From Acinetobacter brisouisimilis (GTDB lineage Bacteria; Pseudomonadota; Gammaproteobacteria; Pseudomonadales; Moraxellaceae), in the NCBI RefSeq assembly GCF_000368265.1, contig NZ_KB851219.1, positions 139,920 to 203,919 of the forward strand: a DNA stretch of 64,000 nt. Direction: 5' to 3'. The notes below the pieces were generated by a model. The model was given only the letters and a program-made list of their open reading frames with translations. It ran no database searches and was not told where the DNA came from. Of the stretch, positions 45,932 through 56,638 are shown piece by piece; position 1 is the first letter of the stretch; the number at the start of each line of letters is the position of its first letter. A program made the position numbers and the translations under genes.

Positions 45932-47134
45932 ATGAAAAATGCTTATATTGTCGATGCCATCCGTACTCCGTTTGGCCGTTATGCTGGTGGTCTAGCTTCA
46001 GTTCGTGCCGATGACCTCGGTGCCTTACCGATCAAAGCCCTGATGCAGCGTAACCCAAGCGTGGACTGGCAACAGGTCGATGACGTGATCTATGGCTGTG
46101 CCAACCAAGCGGGTGAAGACAACCGTAATGTCGGACGCATGTCATCTTTACTTGCAGGCTTACCATACCAAGTGCCAGCAACGACCATTAACCGTCTGTG
46201 TGGTTCATCGCTAGATGCGATTGCCATGGCGGCACGCACCATTAAAGCGGGTGAAGCAGACCTGATTATCGCGGGTGGTGTAGAGAGCATGAGCCGTGCA
46301 CCATTTGTCATGGGCAAAGCCGAAACGGCTTACAGTCGCACCCAGAAGATTGAAGACACCACCATGGGCTGGCGTTTTATCAATCCGAAACTCAAAGAAA
46401 TGTATGGCGTGGACACCATGCCACAAACCGCGGAAAACGTGGCAGCACAGTTCCACATTAGCCGTGAAGATCAGGACAAGTTTGCTTTAACCAGCCAGCA
46501 ACGTACTGCCGCTGCACAAGCCAAAGGCTACTTTGCCAACGAAATCGTACCTGTGACGATTCCACAGCGCAAAGGCGATCCGATCGTGGTTGATACCGAT
46601 GAACATCCACGTGCAACCACATTGGAAACCTTAACCAAACTGAAACCTGTAGTGAAAGCTGAAGGGACGGTGACTGCGGGCAATGCTTCAGGTATTAACG
46701 ACGGTGCAGCAGCACTACTGATTGCGTCAGATGAAGCCATCACAAAATACGAACTGAAAGCACGCGCCAAGATTATTGCAGCTACAACGGTGGGTGTTGA
46801 ACCGCGCATCATGGGCTTTGCCCCAGCACCAGCGATCAAGAAATTACTGAAACAGGCCAACCTGACTTTGGCACAGATGGACGTGATTGAATTGAACGAA
46901 GCTTTTGCTGCACAGGCATTAGCATGTACGCGTGACCTAGGTCTGGCGGACGATGATGCCCGAGTCAATCCAAACGGTGGTGCGATTGCACTGGGTCATC
47001 CACTCGGTGCTTCAGGCGCACGTCTAGTCACTACAGCCTTGAACCAGCTTGAACAGACTGGCGGCAAGTACGCCTTATGTTCAATGTGTATCGGTGTCGG
47101 TCAGGGGATTGCCTTGATTATTGAGCGAGTTTAA
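45932..47134 (+). CDS. pcaF: Beta-ketoadipyl-CoA thiolase
   Basis: A 400-residue thiolase that cleaves beta-ketoadipyl-CoA to acetyl-CoA and succinyl-CoA, the last pathway step. The acyl-binding cysteine is C90 in NRLCGSSLDAI. GGAIALGHPLGASGAR and the second active cysteine in CSMCIGVGQGIALI are present. The N-terminus MKNAYIVDAIRTPFGRYAGGL matches PcaF/CatF thiolases. pcaB follows after 2 bp. Confidence 0.97.
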   Translation: MKNAYIVDAIRTPFGRYAGGLASVRADDLGALPIKALMQRNPSVDWQQVDDVIYGCANQAGEDNRNVGRMSSLLAGLPYQVPATTINRLCGSSLDAIAMAARTIKAGEADLIIAGGVESMSRAPFVMGKAETAYSRTQKIEDTTMGWRFINPKLKEMYGVDTMPQTAENVAAQFHISREDQDKFALTSQQRTAAAQAKGYFANEIVPVTIPQRKGDPIVVDTDEHPRATTLETLTKLKPVVKAEGTVTAGNASGINDGAAALLIASDEAITKYELKARAKIIAATTVGVEPRIMGFAPAPAIKKLLKQANLTLAQMDVIELNEAFAAQALACTRDLGLADDDARVNPNGGAIALGHPLGASGARLVTTALNQLEQTGGKYALCSMCIGVGQGIALIIERV

Positions 47135-47136
47135 GT

Positions 47137-48498
47137 ATGAGCCAGTTATATGCCAGCTTATTTTATCAGGATGACGTGACTGAAATTTTCAGTGATCGGT
47201 CTTTGATTTCTTACATGATTCAAGCTGAAGTGGCTCTGGCAAAAGCTCAGGCTCAGGTTGGGGTAATTCCTCAATCTGCGGCAGATTCGATTGAAGCGAT
47301 TGAACAAAAAACAGCATTGGAACAGATCGATTTTGATGCGTTGGCAACCGCAACAGGGCTTGCAGGCAATATCGCAATTCCTTTTGTAAAACAGTTGACT
47401 GCAATTGTGAAACAACAAGATGAAGCTGCTTCACGTTTTGTGCACTGGGGTGCAACCAGTCAGGATATTTTAGATACTGCCTGTATTTTACAGTGCCGTG
47501 ATGCGTTGCAGCATGTTGAACAGAGCGTGCAGCAAAACTACCAGACGGCATTGACGCAGGCACAAGTTTATCGTGATCAGGTGATGATTGGGCGGACATG
47601 GCTACAACAAGCTTTGCCAATTACGCTGGGTCACAAGTTTGCTCGTTGGGCAAGTGCGTTTAAACGTGATTTGGATCGGATTCAGGCAATGAAAGCCCGC
47701 GTACTGGCTGTTCAGCTCGGCGGTGCAGTGGGTTCATTGGCATCACTGCTTGATCAGGGATCCGCAGTTGTCGAAGCATTTGCCCAACAGCTCCAATTAG
47801 CGACACCAAGTTGCACATGGCATGGTGAGCGCGATCGTATCGTGGAGATCGCCAGTGTACTCGGCATGATTGTCGGTAACACAGGCAAAATGGCACGTGA
47901 CTGGTCTTTGATGATGCAGACAGAAATTGCTGAAGTGTTTGAGCCAACTGCAAAAGGTCGCGGTGGTTCATCGACCATGCCGCACAAGCGTAACCCTGTT
48001 GCAGCAGCATCGGTACTTGCAGCTGCAAACCGTGTACCCGCATTAATGTCGAGCATTTATCAGAGCATGGTGCAAGAACACGAGCGTAGTCTTGGCGCAT
48101 GGCATGCTGAATGGTTGGTGTTGCCTGAGATTTTTCAGCTTTGCGCAGGTGCATTGTCACGTACCTTGGAAGTTTTACAAGGGATGGAAGTCAATGCGGG
48201 CAACATGCAACGTAATCTGGACTGTACTCAAGGTTTGATTATGGCTGAAGCAGTCATGATGGCATTGGCACCTAAAATGGGACGTCTCAATGCGCATCAT
48301 GTGGTCGAAGCCGCATGTAAAACCGCAGTTGCTGAGCAAAAGCACTTAAAAGAAGTCATCGCTGAGCTTGATGACGTCAAAAATAATTTTTCTACAGCAG
48401 AAATTTCCACGATTTTTAAACCTGAATCTTATTTAGGCAATATTCAGGCACAAATTGATGCAGTTTTGCAGGAAGCACAGGCAGGAGTGGCAAAGTGA
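47137..48498 (+). CDS. pcaB: 3-carboxy-cis,cis-muconate cycloisomerase
   Basis: A 453-residue enzyme of the fumarase/argininosuccinate-lyase superfamily that lactonises 3-carboxy-cis,cis-muconate. The signature GRGGSSTMPHKRNPV is present, as is FVHWGATSQDILDTACI near the active site. Its stop overlaps the first base of the pcaD ATG (TGATG), indicating translational coupling. Confidence 0.96.
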   Translation: MSQLYASLFYQDDVTEIFSDRSLISYMIQAEVALAKAQAQVGVIPQSAADSIEAIEQKTALEQIDFDALATATGLAGNIAIPFVKQLTAIVKQQDEAASRFVHWGATSQDILDTACILQCRDALQHVEQSVQQNYQTALTQAQVYRDQVMIGRTWLQQALPITLGHKFARWASAFKRDLDRIQAMKARVLAVQLGGAVGSLASLLDQGSAVVEAFAQQLQLATPSCTWHGERDRIVEIASVLGMIVGNTGKMARDWSLMMQTEIAEVFEPTAKGRGGSSTMPHKRNPVAAASVLAAANRVPALMSSIYQSMVQEHERSLGAWHAEWLVLPEIFQLCAGALSRTLEVLQGMEVNAGNMQRNLDCTQGLIMAEAVMMALAPKMGRLNAHHVVEAACKTAVAEQKHLKEVIAELDDVKNNFSTAEISTIFKPESYLGNIQAQIDAVLQEAQAGVAK

Positions 48499-49283
48499 TG
48501 ATCACGATTACCAATCGTCAAGGCAAACATTTATCGGTTTATGTGGAAGGTCTTGAGAATGCGCCTGCCATTGTTTTTTCCAACTCTTTGGGAACCGATC
48601 ATGCCATATGGCAGCCACAGGTTGCTGAACTGAAAAAACAGTTCAAAGTGATTACTTATGATACTCGTGGGCATAGTCAAAGCGATGTAGTCGCAGAGAC
48701 AACTGTGCAAAACCTTGCAGAAGATGTAATTGATATTTTAGATGCGTTGAACATTGAAAAAGCACATTTTTGCGGTATTTCAATGGGCGGGCTGACTGCA
48801 CTGTATTTAGGTATTCACCATGCTGATCGTTTTAACAGCATTACAGTTGCCAACTCCGCAGCCAAAATTGGAACAGCAGAAGCGTGGCTAAAACGTGCTG
48901 AAGCGGTTGAGCAAAATGGTTTGGCAGATTTGGTTGCATCAACGCATAGCCGTTGGTTTAGCAGTGAATTTGATTATCAGGAAAATGCACTGGCACAGCA
49001 AACCATTCAAAGTTTAGCCAATACACCAGCACAAGGTTATGCCAATGCCTGCCGAGCTTTGGCACATGAAGATTTGCGTGAACAGATTGCCAATATTCAG
49101 ATTCCAACCTTGTTGATCGCAGGTAAATTTGACCCGATCACCACAGTCGCTGATGCTGAATTTATGCAGCAGCGCATTGCCCATAGCCAACTCAATATTT
49201 TACCAGCATCACATTTGTCAAATATTGAGCAACCTGAAGGATTTACTCAGGCTCTTCAGCGCTTTATTGAAGTGATTTCATAA
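48498..49283 (+). CDS. pcaD: 3-oxoadipate enol-lactonase
   Basis: A 261-residue alpha/beta hydrolase that opens beta-ketoadipate enol-lactone. The nucleophile is S95 in FCGISMGGLTALYLG, with GTDHAIWQPQ in the oxyanion region and the catalytic pair in GKFDPITTVAD and PASHLSNIEQPEGF. The start could also be the GTG at 48495. It stands between pcaB and pcaK. Confidence 0.96.
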   Translation: MITITNRQGKHLSVYVEGLENAPAIVFSNSLGTDHAIWQPQVAELKKQFKVITYDTRGHSQSDVVAETTVQNLAEDVIDILDALNIEKAHFCGISMGGLTALYLGIHHADRFNSITVANSAAKIGTAEAWLKRAEAVEQNGLADLVASTHSRWFSSEFDYQENALAQQTIQSLANTPAQGYANACRALAHEDLREQIANIQIPTLLIAGKFDPITTVADAEFMQQRIAHSQLNILPASHLSNIEQPEGFTQALQRFIEVIS

Positions 49284-49325
49284 AAGCCCACTGTTTTAAA
49301 AGGATTTTCGCCTAAGGAGGCAACT

Positions 49326-50681
49326 ATGGCGTCTCAGGACACTGCTCGCCCAAATATGAGCATGGATGCACAGGCACTGATTAATGATTCACCATTAAGT
49401 GCTTATCAGTGGATGATTGCAGCCATTTGTTTTTTCATTGTTTTTTTAGACGGTATTGATACCGCAGCGATGGGCTTTATTGCGCCTGCACTGGCTCAGG
49501 ACTGGGGGCTTGACCGTTCTCAGTTGGGCCCTGTGATGAGTGCTGCTCTTGGCGGCATGATCATCGGTGCATTGGTCTCGGGGCCAACGGCTGACCGTTT
49601 TGGTCGTAAGGCGGTGCTGTCATTTTCCATGCTGATTTTTGGTGGTTTTACCATTGGCTGTGCTTATGCCAATAACCTCGATACTTTGGTTATTTTGCGT
49701 TTCTTGACAGGAATCGGGTTGGGGGCAGCCATGCCAAATGCCACCACACTGTTTTCTGAATATTGCCCGACACGTATTCGTTCACTACTCGTAACCTGCA
49801 TGTTTTGTGGTTACAACCTCGGTATGGCGATTGGCGGATTCTTAAGTAGCTGGATGATTCCAAACTTTGGCTGGCACAGTTTATTCCTGTTTGGTGGCTG
49901 GAGCCCAATGATTCTGACCTTCTTTGTGGTTGGTTTCTTGCCAGAGTCTTATCGCTTCTTGATTGTTCGTGGTGGCAATAACGAAAAAGTTCGCAAAATT
50001 TTGAGCCGTATTGCGCCGACTCAAGTGCAGAACGTAACTGAGTTTCATGTTCCTGAAGAAAAAAGTGCAGTGCAGAAAAAGCAAAACGTGTTTTCGATGC
50101 TCTTTTCGCCAACGTACATCAAAGGCACGTTATTGCTTTGGTTCACATATTTCATGGGCTTGGTCATGATTTACCTGCTTACCAGCTGGTTACCAACCTT
50201 GATGCGTGAAACTGGCGCGAGCATGGAACGTGCAGCCTTTATCGGTGGTCTATTCCAGTTCGGTGGTGTTCTTAGTGCGTTATTTATTGGCTGGGCAATG
50301 GATCGCTTTAACCCGAACCGCATTATTGCAGGCTTTTATTTGGCGGCAGGTGTTTTTGCCTTCACTGTGGGTCAAAGCTTGAGTAGTCCGATCTTACTTG
50401 CAGTCTTGGTACTTTGTGCAGGCGTTGCAATCAATGGTGCACAGTCTTCTATGCCAGCACTCAGTGCACGCTTTTACCCAACCCAATGCCGTGCAACAGG
50501 TGTGGCGTGGATGTCAGGGATCGGGCGTTTTGGTGCGGTGTTTGGAGCGTGGATTGGTGCAGTACTTCTCGGTCAACACTGGTCATTTACCGCAATTCTG
50601 AGCATGTTATTGATTCCAGCAACCGCTGCCGCAGTCTCTATTTTTGTCAAATCACTGGTTGCACATACTGATGCAACCTAA
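49326..50681 (+). CDS. pcaK: Protocatechuate/4-hydroxybenzoate MFS transporter PcaK
   Basis: A 451-residue major facilitator with 12 predicted helices, the length of aromatic-acid:H+ symporters. MFS motifs are FLDGIDTAAMGFIAPAL in helix 1, GPTADRFGRKAVL in the loop 2-3, and a second-half DRFNPNR. The aspartates in DGIDTA are typical of PcaK/BenK. In this cluster it imports protocatechuate made outside the cytoplasm by the qui enzymes. GGAGG precedes the start. Confidence 0.94.
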   Translation: MASQDTARPNMSMDAQALINDSPLSAYQWMIAAICFFIVFLDGIDTAAMGFIAPALAQDWGLDRSQLGPVMSAALGGMIIGALVSGPTADRFGRKAVLSFSMLIFGGFTIGCAYANNLDTLVILRFLTGIGLGAAMPNATTLFSEYCPTRIRSLLVTCMFCGYNLGMAIGGFLSSWMIPNFGWHSLFLFGGWSPMILTFFVVGFLPESYRFLIVRGGNNEKVRKILSRIAPTQVQNVTEFHVPEEKSAVQKKQNVFSMLFSPTYIKGTLLLWFTYFMGLVMIYLLTSWLPTLMRETGASMERAAFIGGLFQFGGVLSALFIGWAMDRFNPNRIIAGFYLAAGVFAFTVGQSLSSPILLAVLVLCAGVAINGAQSSMPALSARFYPTQCRATGVAWMSGIGRFGAVFGAWIGAVLLGQHWSFTAILSMLLIPATAAAVSIFVKSLVAHTDAT

Positions 50682-50694
50682 TGAGGGTTTTCTT

Positions 50695-51093
50695 ATGAAT
50701 GATGATGAACGCTACAAACAAGGTATTCAAGTTCGCACGGAAGTTTTAGGCGAAAAGCACGTCAACCGTTCGATTGAAAACCTGAATGAGTTCAATAGCG
50801 ACTTTCAGAATTTTATTAGCCGTTTTGCTTGGGGTGAAGTGTGGTCTCGCCCTGGCATGCCACGCCATACCCGTAGTCTGGTGACTATCGCTGTGTTGTT
50901 GGCACTGGGTCGTGAAGCAGAGTTACGTATGCATATTCGTGCGTGCTTTAACAATGGTGTCACTCAAGACGACCTCAAAGAATTATTTCTTCATTGTTCA
51001 TTGTATGCAGGTTTGCCAGCAGCAAATGCCGCGATGCATATGGCAGAAGAAGTATTTAAAGAGCTAGGAATTTCACCTGGCCAGCAAGCGTAA
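50695..51093 (+). CDS. pcaC: 4-carboxymuconolactone decarboxylase
   Basis: A 132-residue CMD-family enzyme forming beta-ketoadipate enol-lactone. Visible are WGEVWSRPGMPRHTRSLVTIAVLLALGREAELRMHIRA, with the conserved histidine, and LFLHCSLYAGLPAANAAMHMA. The ATG at 50695 follows GAGGG. An in-frame ATG at 50644 overlaps pcaK and is not used. Confidence 0.96.
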   Translation: MNDDERYKQGIQVRTEVLGEKHVNRSIENLNEFNSDFQNFISRFAWGEVWSRPGMPRHTRSLVTIAVLLALGREAELRMHIRACFNNGVTQDDLKELFLHCSLYAGLPAANAAMHMAEEVFKELGISPGQQA

Positions 51094-51118
51094 TGGATGC
51101 AATTTTTTTAAAATTTAA

Positions 51119-51856
<738 letters not shown>

Positions 51857-51873
51857 TGGATGGAGTAGAAAAA

Positions 51874-52503
51874 ATGAATGGCTGGAATTTTCAAGAATTA
51901 GCAGAAACCCCATCTCAAACAGGTGGTCCTTACGTACACATTGGCCTGTTGCCGAAACAAGCCAACATTGAAGTATTTGACAACAATTTCAACAACAATC
52001 TTTTGCAAGAACACACTCATGGCGAACGTATTCGCCTTGAAGGTCAAGTTTTTGACGGTCTGGGTTTGCCACTACGTGATGTCTTGGTTGAAATCTGGCA
52101 AGCCGATGCCAATGGTGTTTACCCAAGTCAAGCCGATATCCAAGGCAAAACTGCTGATCCGCATTTCCAAGGTTGGGGACGTGCAGGCGCTGATTTCCAG
52201 ACTGGCGTATGGCACTTTGACACCATTAAACCGGGTGCAGTTCCAGGACGCAAAGGTACACAGCAAGCACCGCATATTGCATTGGTTATTTTTGCACGTG
52301 GAATAAACATTGGTTTACATACCCGTGTGTATTTTGAAGATGAAGCTGAAGCAAATGCTAAAGACCCGATCTTAAATGGTATTGAGTGGGTGCCACGTCG
52401 TAATACTTTGCTGGCTAAACGTGTAGAGCGTGATGGTCAGGTCGTTTATCGCTTTGATATTCGTATCCAAGGCGAAAATGAAACCGTATTTTTTGATATC
52501 TAA
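51874..52503 (+). CDS. pcaG: Protocatechuate 3,4-dioxygenase alpha subunit
   Basis: A 209-residue catalytically silent intradiol subunit that shapes the substrate pocket. The start MNGWNFQELAETPSQTGGPYVHIGL fits A. baylyi PcaG, and GGAG lies upstream. It retains DVLVEIWQADANGVYPSQ, but the iron-ligand tyrosines and histidines of PcaH are not all present, as expected for alpha. It starts 18 bp after pcaH and forms the (alpha-beta)12 enzyme. Confidence 0.97.
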   Translation: MNGWNFQELAETPSQTGGPYVHIGLLPKQANIEVFDNNFNNNLLQEHTHGERIRLEGQVFDGLGLPLRDVLVEIWQADANGVYPSQADIQGKTADPHFQGWGRAGADFQTGVWHFDTIKPGAVPGRKGTQQAPHIALVIFARGINIGLHTRVYFEDEAEANAKDPILNGIEWVPRRNTLLAKRVERDGQVVYRFDIRIQGENETVFFDI

Positions 52504-52554
52504 GCTGCGCGCTGTATGGGTTTTTCATACAGCGACATTACACAAGGAATGGTA

Positions 52555-53406
52555 ATGATAAACCTTAAACATAAAGTACTTCAGATGGCACTAGCATGCA
52601 GCATGTTGGGGGCAGCATCTGTTGCGTTGGCACAACCACTGATGGCAGATCATTATGTCGTGAAAAATGTTGATATTGGTGTGATGCCAGTAAAGACCAT
52701 CGTGCCGATTACAGCGCAAACTGCTGCAGAGGCGATTGCTCAGGCAAAAGTGATTGCCAGCAATCCAAATGCAGATATTGCTGAATTCCGTATTGATTTG
52801 TTGAACTTCGCTACGGATAGCAAACAGGTGATTGCATTAGGACAGCAACTCAATCAGATTTTAAAAGACAAACCACTTCTTGCAACAATCCGTACTGCCA
52901 ATGAAGGCGGTAAACTGAAAGTCAGTGATGAAGAATACGGCAAAATCTATAGTGCGTATTTGAAAAAACCGTTTATGCAATTGCTTGATATCGAAATGTT
53001 CCGTGATGCAAAAGTGGTACGTAAGGTAACGGATTTGGCGCATGAAAAACATGTGTTGGTGGTGATGTCGAATCATGATTTTGCCAAAACACCAAGCGAA
53101 CAGGAAATTGTTGATCGTCTGCTAAAACAAGACCAAATGGGTGCAGATATTTTAAAAATTGCAGTCATGCCGCAGTCTAAAGCCGATGTATTTACCTTGA
53201 TGAATGCAACACTGAAAGTAAGCCAACAAAGCAAAAAACCATTGTTAACCATGTCAATGGGACGCTTGGGCACCATTTCCCGAATCGCAACTGCAAGCTC
53301 GGGTGGTAGTTTAAGTTTCGGCATGATTGGTCAGGCTTCAGCACCAGGTCAAATTGATGTGACCCAGCTGCGCCAGTTCTTACAAACTGTACAACCCACA
53401 CCATAA
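52555..53406 (+). CDS. quiB: 3-dehydroquinate dehydratase, exported type I
   Basis: A 283-residue catabolic dehydratase making 3-dehydroshikimate. Residues 1-26 look like a signal peptide, ending ASVALAQ. Type I AroD active-site residues are present: E77, R79 and D81 in EFRIDLL, H174 in SNHDF, and Schiff-base K201 in DILKIAVMP. The signal peptide separates this catabolic enzyme from any biosynthetic shikimate-pathway dehydratase in the cytoplasm. I chose the ATG at 52555 because AAGGA lies six bases upstream. Confidence 0.93.
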   Translation: MINLKHKVLQMALACSMLGAASVALAQPLMADHYVVKNVDIGVMPVKTIVPITAQTAAEAIAQAKVIASNPNADIAEFRIDLLNFATDSKQVIALGQQLNQILKDKPLLATIRTANEGGKLKVSDEEYGKIYSAYLKKPFMQLLDIEMFRDAKVVRKVTDLAHEKHVLVVMSNHDFAKTPSEQEIVDRLLKQDQMGADILKIAVMPQSKADVFTLMNATLKVSQQSKKPLLTMSMGRLGTISRIATASSGGSLSFGMIGQASAPGQIDVTQLRQFLQTVQPTP

Positions 53407-53434
53407 TAAAAAGTGAATTAAAGGAATATCTGGA

Positions 53435-54895
53435 ATGAAAGCAATTTCTTTGCGAGTGACCGCATTAAGTTTAGGACTATTGGCTTCAGGTTGGGCGGCT
53501 GCTTCAACCTACGTGGTTGATCGTTACCAAGATGACCAGAATCAGGGATCATTGCGTTGGGCGATTGAACAGTCCAATGCCAATCCATCGGATGACAATC
53601 AAATATTGATTCAGGCTGTAGGTAAAGCACCGTATAGCATTAAGGTAAATTCGCCACTGCCTGAAATAAAAGGCCCTGTAAAAATCATTGGTACGCAATG
53701 GGACAAAACAGGTGAGTTTATTGCCATTGATGGTTCTAACTATATTCAGGGTGAAGGGGCAAAAGCTTGTCCTGGTGCTGTGCCTGGGCAATATGGTACC
53801 AACGTACGCACGATGACTCTGCCAGGTCTAGTATTGCGTGACACACATCATGTTGTGCTGAAAGGTCTGGATATTCATCGCTTCTGTATTGGTATTTTGG
53901 TCAACCGTTCGAGCAATAACCTGATTCAGCATAACCGTATTAGCAATAACTACGGTGGTGCTGGGGTGATGTTTACAGGAGATGACGGCAAGGGCAATCC
54001 AACCTCAACCACGACCAACAATAACAAGTTCTTGGACAATATCCTTCAGGATAATGGCGATGGTTTAGAGTTGACCCGTGGTGCAGCGTTTAACTTAATT
54101 GCGAATAACCTGTTTACTAACACCAAAGCCAACCCAGAGCCATCACAAGGTATTGAAATCTTGTGGGGCAATGACAACGCGGTTGTCGGTAATAAATTTG
54201 AAAATTACTCTGATGGTTTACAAATTAACTGGGGCAAGCGCAACTATATTGCCTATAACGAATTGACTGCCAATTCAACAGGATTCAACCTGACAGGTGA
54301 TGGCAACATCTTTGACAGTAACAAGGTACATGGTAACCGTATTGGGATTGCCGTGCGTTCAGAAAAAGATGCCAATGCACATATTACCTTCACTAAAAAT
54401 CAGATTTGGGACAACGGCAAGGACATCAAACGCTGTGAAGCGGGCGGGACTTGTGTGCCAAATCAGCGTTTAGGCGCGATTGTATTTGGTGTGCCAGCAC
54501 TGGAACATGAAGGTTTTGTCGGTTCACGTGGTGGCGGTGTGGTCATTGATCCGAAGAACCTGCAAAAAACCTGTACTGAGCCAACTCAGCAAGGTTGTAA
54601 CCCACAGCCGAACCAATGGATTCAGGCACCTAAACTGACTGCACATCAGGGGCAACTTATGGTGAGCTTCAAAGGTCAGGCGAACCAGCGTTACCGCGTG
54701 GAGTTCTTTGGTAACCGCAATGCACAGTCTAAAGAAGCAGAACAGTTTGTAGGTGCAGCAACAGTTGCAACCAACGCACAAGGTCAAGCCACTTTGACTT
54801 GGAAACCAACCGAGAAATTTGCCAATTACACAGCAAATATCACTGATCACCTCGGCGCAAGTTCAGAACTCAGCCAACCCGTAAAACTAAAATGA
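53435..54895 (+). CDS. quiC: 3-dehydroshikimate dehydratase, exported
   Basis: A 486-residue enzyme turning 3-dehydroshikimate into protocatechuate. The signal peptide (residues 1-23, ending AAAST) is followed by a right-handed beta-helix repeat domain (about 130-320) with many N-rich turns such as NNLIQHNRISNNYGG. The C-terminal beta-sandwich domain is about 390-486. This fold is that of A. baylyi QuiC and unlike the AsbF type of dehydratase. It acts between quiB and quinate uptake genes. Confidence 0.93.
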   Translation: MKAISLRVTALSLGLLASGWAAASTYVVDRYQDDQNQGSLRWAIEQSNANPSDDNQILIQAVGKAPYSIKVNSPLPEIKGPVKIIGTQWDKTGEFIAIDGSNYIQGEGAKACPGAVPGQYGTNVRTMTLPGLVLRDTHHVVLKGLDIHRFCIGILVNRSSNNLIQHNRISNNYGGAGVMFTGDDGKGNPTSTTTNNNKFLDNILQDNGDGLELTRGAAFNLIANNLFTNTKANPEPSQGIEILWGNDNAVVGNKFENYSDGLQINWGKRNYIAYNELTANSTGFNLTGDGNIFDSNKVHGNRIGIAVRSEKDANAHITFTKNQIWDNGKDIKRCEAGGTCVPNQRLGAIVFGVPALEHEGFVGSRGGGVVIDPKNLQKTCTEPTQQGCNPQPNQWIQAPKLTAHQGQLMVSFKGQANQRYRVEFFGNRNAQSKEAEQFVGAATVATNAQGQATLTWKPTEKFANYTANITDHLGASSELSQPVKLK

Positions 54896-54960
54896 TGAAA
54901 TATAGGCACTTTGACAGCATGTCGGGGTGCCTAACCCGATTAGGCTAAGGATGAGCAAAT

Positions 54961-56277
54961 ATGAAAAAAGTTAATTTAATTAAAATGAGTGCAGTTTCAC
55001 TCGCAATTTTATGTAGCCAAGGTGTTATGGCAAATGAGCCATGGTCACAAGATCGTCAATGGCTATTTGGGGACTGGAATGGTAAGCGTCAGCAACTAGA
55101 AGACCAAGGCTACAAATTTACAGCATCGATCATGAGTCAGGCTGCGACCAATATTGATGGTGGTTACAATGATAACAATACGACTACGGTTGCATCACAG
55201 CTGACCCTTGGGGCAAATTTTGATTTAAATAAAATCGCAGGTTGGAATGATACAACAGCGGGCATCATGATTACCAAACGTGATGGTAATGCGCTGACCA
55301 ATGAGCGGATTAAAGACCCTCGTTCTACCACGTTAGGTAACTCACAAGAGATTTATGGGCGTGGAAAAATCTGGCGTTTGACTCAAGCATGGGTGAAAAA
55401 AGGCTTTGATGACAACAAGATTCAGGTCAAAGCGGGCCGTATGGGCATGTCAGATGACTTTAACAGCTCACAGTGTGAGTTCCAGAACTTGCTACTTTGC
55501 GGTGGTCAGCTGGGTAAGTCGATTGGTTCAATCTGGTATAACTGGCCAGTCAGTGTTTGGGCAGCCAATGTCAAATACCAGTTTGCACCTGAATGGACAA
55601 TTGGTGTCGGGGTTTATGAAGTCAATCCCGATGACATTAAAACCCAGTCAGCCAGTGATGGTTTTAACCTTGGCATGAACAATGTTCAGGGGGCAACGAT
55701 TCCTGTTGAGTTGGCATGGAAACCAAAACTTAATGGCTTGCCTGGTGAATATAAAATCGGTGCCTTGTATTCAACGGCTGAAGCCAAAGACATTAAAACC
55801 GCAGGTAAAGTCCATGATGGCAAACACAGTTTCTGGTTCAATTCACAGCAACAGTTGACCCAACGTGGTGATGACTCGAAACGTGGTTTGTATGTCGGTT
55901 TTAATGCTGTATTCAATGACAAAGCTACTACATTTGTTGATAACACTGAACAATTGGCATTTTGGTACAAGGGCATGTTTGATAGCCGTCCAGCCGACAC
56001 CATTGCACTTGGTTTTGCTCGCTATGGCGTTAATGACCGTGCTCGTGATAAGGAAATTGCAACAGACATCAGCCGTGGCTACTTCTCTTATGATCCGCTA
56101 GCAAGCAATTATGTTCCGATACAACGTAGCGAGTTGAATGTGGAACTAAACTATACCTATCAATTGTCACCTGCCGTCATGATTCGTCCAAACTTGCAAT
56201 ATATTCATCAGCCAGCAGGGGTGAAGGAAGTTGATGATGCTTGGGTTGCAGGTTTAAGTATGCGTGTAAATTTCTAA
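54961..56277 (+). CDS. quiX: Quinate/shikimate porin of the OprB family
   Basis: A 438-residue outer-membrane porin with signal peptide (residues 1-24, ending GVMANEP). The mature part shows the carbohydrate-selective OprB pattern (LFGDWNGKRQQLEDQGYKFT start) and a phenylalanine C-terminus (SMRVNF) typical of outer-membrane barrels. In A. baylyi quiX lies at the same place in quiBCXA. It should admit quinate or shikimate; the exact substrate is not proven. Confidence 0.9.
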   Translation: MKKVNLIKMSAVSLAILCSQGVMANEPWSQDRQWLFGDWNGKRQQLEDQGYKFTASIMSQAATNIDGGYNDNNTTTVASQLTLGANFDLNKIAGWNDTTAGIMITKRDGNALTNERIKDPRSTTLGNSQEIYGRGKIWRLTQAWVKKGFDDNKIQVKAGRMGMSDDFNSSQCEFQNLLLCGGQLGKSIGSIWYNWPVSVWAANVKYQFAPEWTIGVGVYEVNPDDIKTQSASDGFNLGMNNVQGATIPVELAWKPKLNGLPGEYKIGALYSTAEAKDIKTAGKVHDGKHSFWFNSQQQLTQRGDDSKRGLYVGFNAVFNDKATTFVDNTEQLAFWYKGMFDSRPADTIALGFARYGVNDRARDKEIATDISRGYFSYDPLASNYVPIQRSELNVELNYTYQLSPAVMIRPNLQYIHQPAGVKEVDDAWVAGLSMRVNF

Positions 56278-56638
56278 TCTGGACTTAGAACTTGCTGGGT
56301 GTTCAGAGGTCAATGCCCAGCAGGATTTCAGCATGGTTTCGACGGTAGCACACGCTTTTTCAGTTTTTGATTGAGGATAGATTCAAAACTGTTGTTTTTA
56401 AACTGCGCTACTTTTTGTACTGAGGAATTTTGACTAAAAAGCCTTGTCAGCCTCATCAAGATGAAAAGGAATCATCGTGACTTATAACAAAGGAGTGAAG
56501 CTGTTTTTATGCCAAGTGGCGTAAAAGCAATTTTTTGGTTTTTGTTTTGGCGCATTGTGCAAATCGGTTGCAGCATCACAAGGTGCTGTTCTGTATCAGA
56601 TAAAAAACTGATTTGACATCAAAACTGGAGATAGTTGT
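56278..56638 (+). other. Intergenic region between quiX and quiA
   Basis: This 361-bp region has a 7-bp stem TGCTGGG/CCCAGCA with a 16-nt loop (56293-56322), and no T-run. Further on is a short possible ORF of 35 residues at 56509-56616 with a hydrophobic start (VKAIFWFLFWRIV). Its ribosome-binding site is poorly placed, so I do not call it a gene. The length of the gap suggests separate or additional transcript control for quiA. Confidence 0.55.
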
